From an uncultured Bacteroidales bacterium (GTDB taxonomy: Bacteria; Bacteroidota; Bacteroidia; Bacteroidales; Paludibacteraceae), in assembly GCA_945921355.1 (NCBI GenBank), contig CAMEKM010000006.1:1-56201 (forward strand): a DNA stretch of 56,201 nt. Reading direction: 5' to 3'. The notes beneath the pieces were generated by a model. The model was not told the DNA's origin. It worked only from the letters and a program-made list of their open reading frames with translations, and did no database searches. Positions 22,918 through 32,364 of this stretch are shown here, in pieces (the stretch's first letter is position 1; every line of letters starts with the position of its first letter). Position numbers and translations under genes: made by a program.

Positions 22918-25473
22918 TTATCCACCGCAGCGACTGTAGCCACACTCGCGGCAGTGCATACAGCCCTCTTCGAAGATTAAAGCATTACCGCAGTTAGGAC
23001 AAGACTGACCTTGTACCACTGTACCATCTTGGATATACTTCTTGAGCGCACGCTCCACACCTACTTTCCAAGAGTTGATGGACTCGGAATCCATTTGGAG
23101 GGTGCTAATCATCTTGATAACTTGGTCAATAGGCATACCATAACGCAAGACACCAGAGATGAGCTTAGCATAGTTCCAGAACTCTTTGTCGAACTTGTAG
23201 CTCAAGCCCTCCATAGTAGTCTTGAAGCCACGTGAATTGACAAATTGGAAGTCATAGCGCTTGGTACCATCCTCTTGTACCACACGGATAATCTTACCTT
23301 TGGTTACTGACTTAGGCAACAAGATACCCTCCTCATCATCTGCAAGACCAGTAAAGATTTCGTATGGCACACCATCCTTCAAACCAACAAAGGCAATCCA
23401 TTTATCCTTATTGTTTTGGAAGCGAACCACATCACACTCCAATTCCGCAGGACGCACGCGTACCTTATTATCGAAGCAAACGCAGTTCTTCTCATCTTTC
23501 TTGTCCTCTTTCTTCTTCTCCTTGATGCCTTCCAATACACCAGTACGAGAGCCATCGCGATAAACCGTACAACCCTTGCAGCCACAACGCCAAGCCTCTT
23601 CGTAGAGCTGCCCAACAAGCTCTTCGCTCACATCATTTGGCAAGTTGATTGTCACAGAGATAGAGTGATCCACCCACTTTTGGATAGCACCTTGCATTTG
23701 CACCTTCTCCATCCAATCCACATCGTTGGCAGTAGCCTTGTAGTATGGCGATTTTTGCACCAACTCGTCGATTTCTGCAGGAGTATAGCGGTGAGCAGGA
23801 TCATACTCATAGCCATTAGCTTGCATCCAAGTGATGAACTTATGGTGGAACACTACATACTCCTCGAAGCTATCACCCACCTCATCCACGAGGTCCACGT
23901 GTACGTTTTTATCATTTGGGTTCACCTTGCGGCGACGGCGATATACAGGTTGGAACACTGGCTCGATACCACTGGTGGTTTGAGTCATGATACTAGTAGT
24001 ACCTGTAGGCGCAATGGTCAAGCAGGCGATATTGCGACGACCGTATTGAGTCATCAGTGCATATAATTCAGGATCAGCCTCTTTGATGCGTTGGATATAT
24101 GGATTATTCTCCTCGCGCTTAGCATCATATACCTTGAACGCACCACGCTCCTTAGCCATCATTACGCTACTGCGGTATGCAGCCATAGCCAATGTCTTGT
24201 GTACCTCTACAGAGAATGCAGTAGCCTCTGGTGTACCATAACGCAATCCCATAGCAGCTAACATATCTCCCTCTGCGGTAGTGCCAACACCAGTACGGCG
24301 ACCTTGCGTGGTCTTTGCCAGAATCTTCTCCCAAAGCTCGCGCTCGGTACGCTTGATGGTCTCCGCCTCAGGATCGGAATTTACTTTAGCTAAGATCTTC
24401 TCAATCTTCTCCACCTCAAGATCAATGATATCATCCATCATGCGTTGAGCTACAGCCACATGCTTCTTGAAAAGGTCAAAATCGAACTCAGCTTGGGATG
24501 TAAATGGATTCTTTACGTAACTATAGAGGTTGATAGCCAAAAGGCGGCAACTATCGTATGGACACAATGGAATCTCGCCACATGGATTGGTGCTGACAGT
24601 CTTATAACCTAAATCTGCATAACAGTCAGGCACTGACTCACGGGTAATAGTATCCCAGAACAGCACCCCTGGCTCTGCGGATTTCCATGCATTGTGAATC
24701 ACTTTCTTCCACAATTTGGCAGCATCTACCTCCTTCGTGTACGTAGGCGAATCTGAATCAATAGGGTATTGTTGGGTATACATTTTACCATCGATAGCTG
24801 CTTGCATAAAGTCATCGTGCATCTTCACCGACACATTGGCACCTGTGACCTTACCCTGCTCCATCTTAGCATCAATAAATGCCTCGCTATCAGGGTGTTT
24901 CACACTTACGCTAAGCATCAACGCACCACGACGACCATCCTGAGCCACCTCACGAGTAGAGTTGCTATAACGCTCCATAAATGGCACCAAACCCGTAGAG
25001 GTCAATGCTGAGTTCTTCACAGGGCTACCGTGAGGACGGATATGGCTGAGGTCATGCCCTACTCCACCACGACGCTTCATCAGCTGCACTTGCTCCTCAT
25101 CAATCTGGATAATCGCACCATAACTATCGGCACTACCATCCTGACCTATCACGAAGCAGTTGCTCAAACTTGCCACTTGGAAATCATTACCAATACCAGT
25201 CATAGGACTTCCCGCTGGTACGATATACTTAAAATCGCGTAATAATTCAAACAACTCTGCCTCTGACATTGGATTGGCATACTTGCTCTCAATACGTGCA
25301 ATCTCTCCTGCCAAACGATGATGCATATCGTCTGGGGTCAATTCATACAAATTACCAAATGAGTCTTTCAACGCATACTTGGTACTCCAAACACGAGCAG
25401 CCAATTCATCACCACCAAAGTAACCAATCGATGCTTGCTCTGCTTCTTTTTGGGTATAAACCTTTTTTTCCAT
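22918..25473 (-). CDS. nrdJ: Adenosylcobalamin-dependent (class II) ribonucleotide reductase
   Basis: An 851-residue enzyme reducing ribonucleotides to deoxyribonucleotides using a B12-derived radical. Seen: the LSNCFVIGQ region (first active-site Cys), the finger-loop motif NPCGEIPL with the radical Cys, long class II barrel sequence (APTGTTSIMTQTTSGIEPVF), and a C-terminal zinc-ribbon-like set CPNC-x10-CMHCRECG. The ATG at 25473 (MEKKVYTQKEAEQ) is chosen over a GTG 27 bases upstream because it follows an A/T-rich leader. A promoter with an internal inverted repeat lies 100-130 bases upstream. No cobalamin riboswitch is recognisable in the about 90-base leader. A terminator follows. Confidence 0.95.
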   Translation of the reverse strand: MEKKVYTQKEAEQASIGYFGGDELAARVWSTKYALKDSFGNLYELTPDDMHHRLAGEIARIESKYANPMSEAELFELLRDFKYIVPAGSPMTGIGNDFQVASLSNCFVIGQDGSADSYGAIIQIDEEQVQLMKRRGGVGHDLSHIRPHGSPVKNSALTSTGLVPFMERYSNSTREVAQDGRRGALMLSVSVKHPDSEAFIDAKMEQGKVTGANVSVKMHDDFMQAAIDGKMYTQQYPIDSDSPTYTKEVDAAKLWKKVIHNAWKSAEPGVLFWDTITRESVPDCYADLGYKTVSTNPCGEIPLCPYDSCRLLAINLYSYVKNPFTSQAEFDFDLFKKHVAVAQRMMDDIIDLEVEKIEKILAKVNSDPEAETIKRTERELWEKILAKTTQGRRTGVGTTAEGDMLAAMGLRYGTPEATAFSVEVHKTLAMAAYRSSVMMAKERGAFKVYDAKREENNPYIQRIKEADPELYALMTQYGRRNIACLTIAPTGTTSIMTQTTSGIEPVFQPVYRRRRKVNPNDKNVHVDLVDEVGDSFEEYVVFHHKFITWMQANGYEYDPAHRYTPAEIDELVQKSPYYKATANDVDWMEKVQMQGAIQKWVDHSISVTINLPNDVSEELVGQLYEEAWRCGCKGCTVYRDGSRTGVLEGIKEKKKEDKKDEKNCVCFDNKVRVRPAELECDVVRFQNNKDKWIAFVGLKDGVPYEIFTGLADDEEGILLPKSVTKGKIIRVVQEDGTKRYDFQFVNSRGFKTTMEGLSYKFDKEFWNYAKLISGVLRYGMPIDQVIKMISTLQMDSESINSWKVGVERALKKYIQDGTVVQGQSCPNCGNALIFEEGCMHCRECGYSRCGG

Positions 25474-25571
25474 GATATATTTTTTGTTTACTTTGTTCAC
25501 GTAAGTAGCTTCGCGTTGATAGCCAAAGCGTTAGGGCTGAAGCGTTTTTCATGATGACGCGAAATCGGTTG

Positions 25572-25603
25572 CAAAGGTACAACATATTTATGATATGTGC
25601 AAA
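25572..25603 (-). promoter_or_regulatory. Promoter of nrdJ with palindrome between the boxes
   Basis: Reading the minus strand, TTTG (25603-25600), 20 bases, TACCTTTG (25579-25572). The spacer contains ACATAT-n5-ATATGT (25582-25598 on the plus strand), a perfect inverted repeat that could be a repressor site. Confidence 0.8.
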
Positions 25604-25651
25604 TATTTTCACAAAAAAAGTTTTCAACAAGCACGTGAAGTTATCCAAAAC

Positions 25652-25690
25652 AAAAGTGCAAATCGCTGATAATTAGCAATTTGCACTTTT
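25652..25690 (-). terminator. Terminator of the thioesterase operon
   Basis: AAAAGTGCAAAT (25652-25663) pairs with ATTTGCACTTTT (25679-25690), with inner GCT/AGC. On the minus strand T-rich sequence follows. Confidence 0.8.
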
Positions 25691-25727
25691 CATAAACACC
25701 TAAAAGTTTTCCCTTTTGTAAAAGTTA

Positions 25728-26504
25728 TCAACAACTTACATTTTCTATTTGTGAAATTTTTGCACTACAACATGTTGTACCATTTTCGTCCACTTGCTGG
25801 TATTGGATTGCATCAGATGTCTTCAAAAATCTAGTCCACATCTTATCCCCTTGATAGAGTTCTTTCACGTAGTTGATATCCAACCGAAATGGCTTTTGGT
25901 TGTCGTATGCCTGCTGTGCATTGACCATCCATTCTAAATACTTGCATGAATTGCAATGACGATTATAATCTACATCAGAATACTGTATCTCATGCAACAC
26001 CTCACCTGCAACTCCGCCTTCATTTTCTATATCATCCAGCAGAATTGGGCGAAGACGTGGTGCACGTGCCATATTCAGTACTTCGCCATCCACAGCTCCG
26101 TCAAACATCTCATGATCAAAGATATTGACAATCTCGCGAGAAGTCAAATCCAATACTGCCCACACCGTCTTTGCACAACCGATCAACCTTAAATTTTGAT
26201 GATCAGACGCTGAGTCCTTTATATATATACGGAAATCACGAACAGACAACATATGGGCATTGCGCTCGATCCACGTCTCAATGACCATCTCTTCGCCATG
26301 TTTAGGCAAATAGAGCATCTCCATATTCATATGCGTGATAATCCATGTATAATTCATAGGAAGCAGCATAGGAATACCAATCCCCATCTCATCTGCCACC
26401 TTGCCTGCCACATTAAGCAGGTAATTTTCCATCGTGTACAAACGCAATCGACGCGTAGCATCAACGTCTTGGTAGGGGACAATATAATTATATCTATATT
26501 TCAT
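25728..26504 (-). CDS. Acyl-ACP thioesterase (FatA/FatB-like)
   Basis: A 258-residue protein with two hot-dog folds that releases fatty acids from acyl carrier protein. The N-terminal hot-dog starts YNYIVPYQDVDATRRLRL and carries the long helix motif NYLLNVAGKVADEMG. The second hot-dog contains the catalytic-type segment YSDVDYNRHCNSCKYLEW (about 175-192), with the Asp/Asn/His set of this family and a Cys five residues later. The ATG follows an A/T-rich gap of 32 bases after lptC. It ends a same-strand run that includes coaX, an outer-membrane protein, a TPR protein and lptC, consistent with envelope lipid supply. A terminator follows. Confidence 0.88.
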   Translation of the reverse strand: MKYRYNYIVPYQDVDATRRLRLYTMENYLLNVAGKVADEMGIGIPMLLPMNYTWIITHMNMEMLYLPKHGEEMVIETWIERNAHMLSVRDFRIYIKDSASDHQNLRLIGCAKTVWAVLDLTSREIVNIFDHEMFDGAVDGEVLNMARAPRLRPILLDDIENEGGVAGEVLHEIQYSDVDYNRHCNSCKYLEWMVNAQQAYDNQKPFRLDINYVKELYQGDKMWTRFLKTSDAIQYQQVDENGTTCCSAKISQIENVSC

Positions 26505-26536
26505 AAACGTTCAAATATGGTTGGACATATATCATA

Positions 26537-27124
26537 TTATTCCTTGATAGGAAAGACGCCAGTTGGGCGCAATATGGTATATTGTGTCAACTCCTGATTG
26601 GAGCGGAAGCCTACCCCTTGGATAATAGATGCCTCGCGCGTGATAATAATAGAGGAGTCCGAATAGATTGATTCCGATTTTTGATCCCAGAAGAGCAATG
26701 GTGTATCAAATTGTTCGCCCTCAAGGTTCATAGCATGCACATTACCACGCAACATCCATCGCTGTGCTGGCTCATTATAGAAAGCGTAATCCGACACAAT
26801 ACTTGCATCTGCTTCCAAATTCTCATTAAATTTCTCCAGATAGATACCATCAGGAAATTCCCAATGTGGGGTATCTGCTTTGTCAAACACTTTCCATGTC
26901 TGCGCTTTGATGCGATAACGCACTACCCCCGAGTCGGAAATAATAGTGGTCACATCGCTTGCCTCCAAAACCGCCATAGATGCTCGATCCGTAATGGCAT
27001 CTGCACGCAAACGCACATCACGACGGCGGCAACCTACAATAACTAACACCAAGAGAACCATCAGCATGATTCTCTTGGCTGTTAATCGTTGTAAAAATTG
27101 AGATAGTTTCAAAGTATCAAGCAA
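26537..27124 (-). CDS. lptC: LPS export ABC transporter periplasmic protein LptC
   Basis: A 195-residue, membrane-anchored periplasmic protein that passes lipopolysaccharide from LptBFG to LptA. It has an N-terminal hydrophobic segment ending in VIVGC (a lipobox-like Cys at about residue 32). LptC-type beta-jellyroll strands follow (ISDSGVVRYRIKAQTWKVF, WEFPDGIYLEKF, WMLRGNVHAMN). The frame from 27124 begins with TTG. It keeps the positively charged AKR before the hydrophobic stretch, whereas the first ATG (27067) would not, so TTG is preferred but uncertain. It starts 15 bases after the TPR gene. Confidence 0.82.
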   Translation of the reverse strand: MLDTLKLSQFLQRLTAKRIMLMVLLVLVIVGCRRRDVRLRADAITDRASMAVLEASDVTTIISDSGVVRYRIKAQTWKVFDKADTPHWEFPDGIYLEKFNENLEADASIVSDYAFYNEPAQRWMLRGNVHAMNLEGEQFDTPLLFWDQKSESIYSDSSIIITREASIIQGVGFRSNQELTQYTILRPTGVFPIKE

Positions 27125-27139
27125 TCAATACGCTTAATA

Positions 27140-28510
27140 TTACTCAGCCTTCGAACGGCAAGTGGTGGTTCTATTTACCCAACCACCAACGCGATAAGGT
27201 GAGCCTTCGTTCAGGTCGCGGTGGAAGAATACATCCTCTTTGCTTGGAAAGTATTGACGATAAGTAGCAATCAATTTGTTAGCATCGCTAGCACAAGAAG
27301 CATCCACAGATTTCGCCTTTTGGAACATATCGCATGCTACCCAGAACACCGAACGAGCCAAGATTGGATCGTCAGACACCTTTGCACTGGCATAGCAAAT
27401 ACCCATCAACAAATAGCAACGACCATCCTCTGGGACAATATCCAATGCTTGTTGTGCATAACTAACACCTTGTTGATAGTTCTTCAATGACACATATACA
27501 TTAGCCAAACGATAGAGGTAATCCGCTTTATCACCTTCGTTAGCCACCAAAGATAGTGCTTGTTTATAGTATTCTATAGCACCTGCAAAATCGCCTTTCT
27601 TGATACACATTTGTGCACAACCAGCAGCCGACTCATCGGTTGGTTGCAATTTGTGAGCATGCTCTGAAGCAGCAAAATACACATCGCTCTCTGTACAACC
27701 CAAACGACGATAGAGTTTCATGATAGAACCCAATTTATCCAAATCATTGGCACTCTCAGCCACCACACTCGCGTACATCTGATCCATCTGACCGCAGTCG
27801 GCAGCACCAGATGCTGCATATAGACGATCTACATATGCCTTTTGGTTAGCAGCATGCTCTGCGTTCTTACCACCAGCAACAGCAATTTGATCCAACGCAG
27901 CAGAAACCATCTGATAATCGGCTAAGAATTGTTCACCATATTGATCAGTATTGGATTTGTAGATATTGTAACTTACCTCTACAAACTTACGAAGTACTGT
28001 AATTTGTGCTTTCGCACTCAAAGCAGTTACAGACTCTTTCAACCAACCATATGCAGGCAAAGCCAATTCATCTTCTGGGAAATACGTCAAATAATCCATC
28101 GCCTTCAAACCTAACACATAGCTATCTGGATATTTTGCCTCATCAAAATACTTGATACGATCATCATGCAACTGCATGATAGAATCACGCAACGCCTTGC
28201 GCACATTCTCATCAGTAGTTTGTTGATAACGATAGCCCAAAATCTCGGCACCATCAGTATAGATGGCTTTGTTAAGATCTGGACGACTTTGGTAAACTGG
28301 CAACCAGAAACCATATGCTTCTTCAAATTGTTTGTTTTTAACAGATTCGTGGAAAAGCGATAAATTCACCATGCACTCCTCGTCTGTCAACGTAGTTACA
28401 ACTGGCGCTACCACCTCTGGTTCAGCACCATTTTTTTTCTTTTTTGACTTTTGTGCAAAACCCGCCATTGGAATAGCGAAGCACAATGCAATTAATAGTA
28501 CTTTTTTCAT
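27140..28510 (-). CDS. Exported tetratricopeptide-repeat protein
   Basis: A 456-residue protein with a signal peptide (LLIALCFAIPMAGFAQ), then a Lys-rich stretch KSKKKK and a run of TPR-like helices. These are clearest at residues about 300-380: AGCAQMCIKKGDFAGAIEYY, KADYLYRLANVYVSLKNYQQ, GRCYLLMGICYASAKV. It probably acts as a periplasmic scaffold. Genes of this type commonly sit between coaX and lptC in Bacteroidales, as here, but no function has been assigned. It lies 28 bases after the outer-membrane protein gene and 15 before lptC, so it is in the same operon. Confidence 0.82.
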   Translation of the reverse strand: MKKVLLIALCFAIPMAGFAQKSKKKKNGAEPEVVAPVVTTLTDEECMVNLSLFHESVKNKQFEEAYGFWLPVYQSRPDLNKAIYTDGAEILGYRYQQTTDENVRKALRDSIMQLHDDRIKYFDEAKYPDSYVLGLKAMDYLTYFPEDELALPAYGWLKESVTALSAKAQITVLRKFVEVSYNIYKSNTDQYGEQFLADYQMVSAALDQIAVAGGKNAEHAANQKAYVDRLYAASGAADCGQMDQMYASVVAESANDLDKLGSIMKLYRRLGCTESDVYFAASEHAHKLQPTDESAAGCAQMCIKKGDFAGAIEYYKQALSLVANEGDKADYLYRLANVYVSLKNYQQGVSYAQQALDIVPEDGRCYLLMGICYASAKVSDDPILARSVFWVACDMFQKAKSVDASCASDANKLIATYRQYFPSKEDVFFHRDLNEGSPYRVGGWVNRTTTCRSKAE

Positions 28511-28538
28511 TTTCTTATATTTAATATTTGTTATTTAA

Positions 28539-29759
28539 TTACAATTTACGCTTAAAGAACCAATACTCAGCAATGGCGGCATTCACTACAAAACGTAAGT
28601 AGTTTTCATTCATCTGACCTGCTGCAAATCCCCTTCTGCCATATTCAAACGTAGTATTGACTACTGTACCTATCGTACGCAAAGGGAAACCAAAACCCAT
28701 TGTTACTGCCAAATGAGGTTGTTCAAACTGCGTAGTATATGAGGTTGCATAACTTGCACCCACACGCCAAGACATCCTATCCAAAAATCTTCTACCCATA
28801 GGATCATGCCTATATTCCACTCCGAAAGCCCAACGATGACGAGTTGCCAAAACATCATTCTTATTGAAGTACAACACATTAGCCCAATCTTGGCATTGAT
28901 AATCCAATGCCAATGTAATACGCTCGCCATACGTATAACTCAATCCTGCGCCATACACCATCGGCATCTCAAAACCAGCATCCATAGTTGTTACTGTATC
29001 TGCAGAGTTAGTTTCTATTTGTTGATATTCGCAACGAGAAAAACGTTGTTTATTCTCAAACATTCCGCCCAACACCACAGCATGTTTACCAAAAGTGTGA
29101 AACAACTGCACACCATATCGCAGACGCAAACTATTCACATGCAAGTAATCACCTTGATCTACCGACTTCAAATTAGCGTCAGCAAAGGTCAAAGCACGTT
29201 TTTGAGTCGTTTCGCCGAACATATAGTACACATTCGCTCCCAACGCTACCCAATCGCAAATATTCACACTCAAACCACCATACACTTGCGTGAAACCTCC
29301 TTCACCACTATAAGTCTTGGTGTATTGATGTCCCGAAGTGGTGGAATCCGATAAAGCAAAGTTATATCCCACCGCTGAATATGGCGTCACGCCCAATGAC
29401 ATCGCCACATAGCGACGCCACAATGGAAATTGCATGGTGATATACTCTAAGTTTCCATTCATACGGTTGCGCTGACCATTCATATCCCCATAATTGGTGT
29501 ACAATAACGATCCCGCTATATCAAACATAAACGTTAAGGAATCACCACCCGTGTACGAAGCTGGCTGAGAGGGGTTAATCGCTTTATTCGAACGCATACC
29601 CGTACCTACTCCACCCATCGCACGATAAGCACCAGGTAGATTGTCATTCAACTCTCCATATCCAAAACGAGATGTTGGGGAAGATGTTGCATTCTGTGCA
29701 CATGCTCCTATAGCCATCATCGCTACTAACACTAATAATATGTATCGTTTCAAATTCAT
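28539..29759 (-). CDS. Outer-membrane beta-barrel protein (OmpP1/FadL-like)
   Basis: A 406-residue outer-membrane protein. The ATG at 29759 gives a good signal peptide (MNLKRYILLVLVAMMAIGACAQ); a GTG 30 bases upstream overlaps the coaX stop codon and is less likely. The mature protein begins SRFGYGELNDNLPGAYRAMGG, typical of Bacteroidales barrels near coaX and reminiscent of FadL/OmpP1 transporters. It has many aromatic-terminated strands and a C-terminal AEYWFFKRKL. Possible role: transport of hydrophobic compounds. It lies between coaX and the TPR gene with small gaps. Confidence 0.8.
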   Translation of the reverse strand: MNLKRYILLVLVAMMAIGACAQNATSSPTSRFGYGELNDNLPGAYRAMGGVGTGMRSNKAINPSQPASYTGGDSLTFMFDIAGSLLYTNYGDMNGQRNRMNGNLEYITMQFPLWRRYVAMSLGVTPYSAVGYNFALSDSTTSGHQYTKTYSGEGGFTQVYGGLSVNICDWVALGANVYYMFGETTQKRALTFADANLKSVDQGDYLHVNSLRLRYGVQLFHTFGKHAVVLGGMFENKQRFSRCEYQQIETNSADTVTTMDAGFEMPMVYGAGLSYTYGERITLALDYQCQDWANVLYFNKNDVLATRHRWAFGVEYRHDPMGRRFLDRMSWRVGASYATSYTTQFEQPHLAVTMGFGFPLRTIGTVVNTTFEYGRRGFAAGQMNENYLRFVVNAAIAEYWFFKRKL

Positions 29760-29785
29760 AATTTCTATCTCATTGTCAATCAACT

Positions 29786-30544
29786 TCACTTTAGGGAGTT
29801 CCTTTTAGGGCTTCTCCCATAATCACTCAATATCCTATCCAATCCAATCAAAACCAAGTGCGGCTCACCCACCACATCCTTCTCTTTAATCGCATTTAAG
29901 ATATATGGTGCGTGTCCTCCCGTCACATAGGTTTTAAAGACAACCTTCTGCTCCTTTAATTGGCGCATATATCCCTTCACTTCAAATATCAATCCCCTCA
30001 CCACACCAGCAGCCATCGCTTCTTTCGTATTTTTGCCAAACAGCGGCGTCAATGCATCAGGTTCCACATCCACCTTCGGTAAACGCTTTGTCATCTGATT
30101 CAATGCCGCCAAGCGCATTTTGATTCCTGGTGCTATATTGCCTCCTAAATAACCATGCTCGGCAGACACAAAGTCGTAGGTTACAGCCGAACCAGCATCT
30201 ACAATTAATAGGTTCTCGCCTGGACTCAAATAAGTGGCTCCCACGGCTGCTGCTATACGATCATGACCTAATGTCTCTGGCGTCTGATAGCAGTTCTTTA
30301 TCGGTAGTGGAGTCAAATGGTCAAAGAGAACAAAATTCTTCGACAATCTATTTAGCGCATTCACAACAGCAGGCTCCATATTTGCTACGGACGATACGAT
30401 GCTATCTGTGATAGGATACAAACTAAACAATCGTTCCACATCTCCACTCGTGAACGAACGATACAGTAGGTTCTTCACAATAGCCCCGTCCTTAAACAGT
30501 GCCACCTTCGTCCTCGAATTTCCCTGATCAATGCACAAATTCAT
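29786..30544 (-). CDS. coaX: Type III pantothenate kinase
   Basis: A 252-residue enzyme catalysing the first step of coenzyme A synthesis, pantothenate to 4'-phosphopantothenate. It has the ASKHA-fold motifs: MNLCIDQGNSRTK at the start (phosphate-binding Asp6), TPETLGHDRIAAAVGA in the pantothenate-binding region, LIVDAGSAVTYDF, and GGNIAPGIKMR. Length is normal. It opens the coaX-OMP-TPR-lptC-thioesterase run. Upstream lie four copies of a 22-bp repeat separating it from the acyl-CoA synthetase gene. Confidence 0.95.
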   Translation of the reverse strand: MNLCIDQGNSRTKVALFKDGAIVKNLLYRSFTSGDVERLFSLYPITDSIVSSVANMEPAVVNALNRLSKNFVLFDHLTPLPIKNCYQTPETLGHDRIAAAVGATYLSPGENLLIVDAGSAVTYDFVSAEHGYLGGNIAPGIKMRLAALNQMTKRLPKVDVEPDALTPLFGKNTKEAMAAGVVRGLIFEVKGYMRQLKEQKVVFKTYVTGGHAPYILNAIKEKDVVGEPHLVLIGLDRILSDYGRSPKRNSLK

Positions 30545-30560
30545 GCCTCTTGCCTTTCAA

Positions 30561-30662
30561 CTCTAAACACTCAACAGTAGCGAAGCGTCCTCTAAACAGT
30601 AGCGAAGCGTCCTCTAAACAGTAGCGAAGCGTCCACTCAACAGTAGCGAAGCGTCCTCTAAA
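30561..30662. repeat. 22-bp tandem repeat, four units
   Basis: CAGTAGCGAAGCGTCC begins at 30575, 30597, 30619 and 30641, exactly 22 bases apart. Between the cores is TCTAAA or ACTCAA. It is flanked by CTCTAAACACT on the left and TCTAAACACT on the right, which runs into the acyl-CoA synthetase stop codon. Confidence 0.93.
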
Positions 30663-30664
30663 CA

Positions 30665-32335
30665 CTACGCTTCATACAGGAAGCGTTTTATACTCTTCTT
30701 TGGTGTCTTCTCAAATTCATGCGCATACAACTTGATGTGATTAATTTGCTCGTATGCTGCCAATTGTTGATTCACCAACTTGCGATTCTCATCCATTATC
30801 TCCTCCAGTTGCTCTTGCGTCAGCTTATCTGCATCTACTGCCTCGAAATCTGGGCAAACTAACGCTACTAGGCGTGTATCCTCTTTTTGCAACACCAACG
30901 ACTCCAACACATAAGGCATATTATTAATCTTCGCCTCTATCTCCTCTGGGTAGATATTCTGACCACTTGGACCTAGCAACATCGTCTTGCAACGACCTTT
31001 TATATATATAAATCCATCGTTGTCTATCGTGCCCAAGTCGCCAGTACGCAACCAACCATCCTCAGTAAAACACTCTTTCGTAGCTTGCTCATTCTTGTAA
31101 TACCCCATCATTACATGCTCGCCACGCACTTGAATCTCACCCACTCCATCTGCATCGGGATTAGAAATACGCGCTTCCATGAATCCTTCCAATACTTGGC
31201 CACAAGATTGAGCACGAAACTCCGTCCACGGAGTAAAACTGATGAGCGGAGCTGTTTCAGTCATACCATAACCTATCGTTACCGGAAACTTGATGCGATG
31301 CAAAAACGCCTCTACTTCCGCATTCAATGGAGCTCCACCAATAATGATTTGCGAGAATTCACCACCAAAAGCCGTCATCAGTTTCTCGCGTATCTTACCC
31401 AATACCACTTGATCCAGCAAGGGTACTTTCAACACCCAACTCACAGGAGTCTTCGAAATCTGTGGCTGAATCATTTTTTTGTAAATCTTCTCCAATATCA
31501 GTGGAACCGATAATATCACCGTTGGCTTCACTTCAGCAAATGCTTTCAGCAATATCTTAGCAGATGGGGTACGACCTATCAAATAGGTATGTCCTCCCGC
31601 TGCCAAACACGCCAAGAAGTCAAATGCACAACCATATGCATGTGCCAATGGCAAGAACGCCACATGACGGCAACCTGGGAATACCAATTTAGTGGTCAAG
31701 CCAAACACCACATTTCCTGCCAACGCATTCATAGGTGTCATCACACCTTTACTAAATCCCGTTGTACCCGACGTATAGTTGATGGATGCCAACTCCGCAT
31801 TGCTGCGCTCTACATAGACCACATCCCCCTTACTAAACCCATTTGGATACGCCTCCGCAAACAAGTCGTCAATCGTCATCTTATCCACCGCTTGCTCCAT
31901 AGGCAAACGGCTCAGAATCATGTCCATGTTATTCAGCGATAGTACCGCTCTCAACTCAGGCACTTGCTCCGCATCAATATTTTCCCAAATCAAGTCGGTG
32001 ATAAACAGCAGTTTACACTCCGAGTGATTCACAATATGGATAGTATCATTCGCCTTAAAGTCTTGCAGTATAGGTACGATTACCGCACCATAAGTCACCG
32101 TTGCCAAGAACGTGGTCACCCAGTTCGCATTGTTCTTACCCATCACAGCCACTTTGTCGCCTTGCTCAATGCCTGCTTGCTTAAACAGCAAATGCACTTT
32201 AGCGATATTCTCCGCCAATTGTGCATAGGTCAAGGTATTGGTTGTACCATAATCGGTCACAGCTTCCAAATCCCAATGCTCACGAAACGACTTCTCGTAA
32301 ATCTTTATCAGATTTTCTTCAGGTTTGCTTAGCAT
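30665..32335 (-). CDS. Long-chain acyl-CoA synthetase (AMP-forming)
   Basis: A 556-residue ligase that activates fatty acids with ATP and CoA. It has the adenylation P-loop YTSGTTGFSKG (about residue 187), GYGMTETAP (A5 motif, about 355), WLRTGDLG (A7) and GRCKTMLLGPSGQNIYPEEIE (A8), plus a C-terminal lid ending TPKKSIKRFL with the catalytic Lys. The ATG at 32335 is preferred; an upstream TTG would add four residues. A small membrane protein lies 29 bases upstream with the promoter. With two GH3 proteins and an acyl-ACP thioesterase also in the window, acyl activation is well represented. Confidence 0.92.
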   Translation of the reverse strand: MLSKPEENLIKIYEKSFREHWDLEAVTDYGTTNTLTYAQLAENIAKVHLLFKQAGIEQGDKVAVMGKNNANWVTTFLATVTYGAVIVPILQDFKANDTIHIVNHSECKLLFITDLIWENIDAEQVPELRAVLSLNNMDMILSRLPMEQAVDKMTIDDLFAEAYPNGFSKGDVVYVERSNAELASINYTSGTTGFSKGVMTPMNALAGNVVFGLTTKLVFPGCRHVAFLPLAHAYGCAFDFLACLAAGGHTYLIGRTPSAKILLKAFAEVKPTVILSVPLILEKIYKKMIQPQISKTPVSWVLKVPLLDQVVLGKIREKLMTAFGGEFSQIIIGGAPLNAEVEAFLHRIKFPVTIGYGMTETAPLISFTPWTEFRAQSCGQVLEGFMEARISNPDADGVGEIQVRGEHVMMGYYKNEQATKECFTEDGWLRTGDLGTIDNDGFIYIKGRCKTMLLGPSGQNIYPEEIEAKINNMPYVLESLVLQKEDTRLVALVCPDFEAVDADKLTQEQLEEIMDENRKLVNQQLAAYEQINHIKLYAHEFEKTPKKSIKRFLYEA

Positions 32336-32364
32336 ATTATTGTACAATTATTTTCTTTCATTAT

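Noticed and set aside
25474..25570. Cobalamin riboswitch before the B12-dependent reductase
   Set aside because: The leader is only about 90 bases and shows no B12-box-like core or the expected multi-stem structure.
30561..30662. CRISPR array
   Set aside because: The 22-bp units are contiguous with near-identical 6-base links, there are no unique spacers of 30 bases or so, and no cas genes are present.
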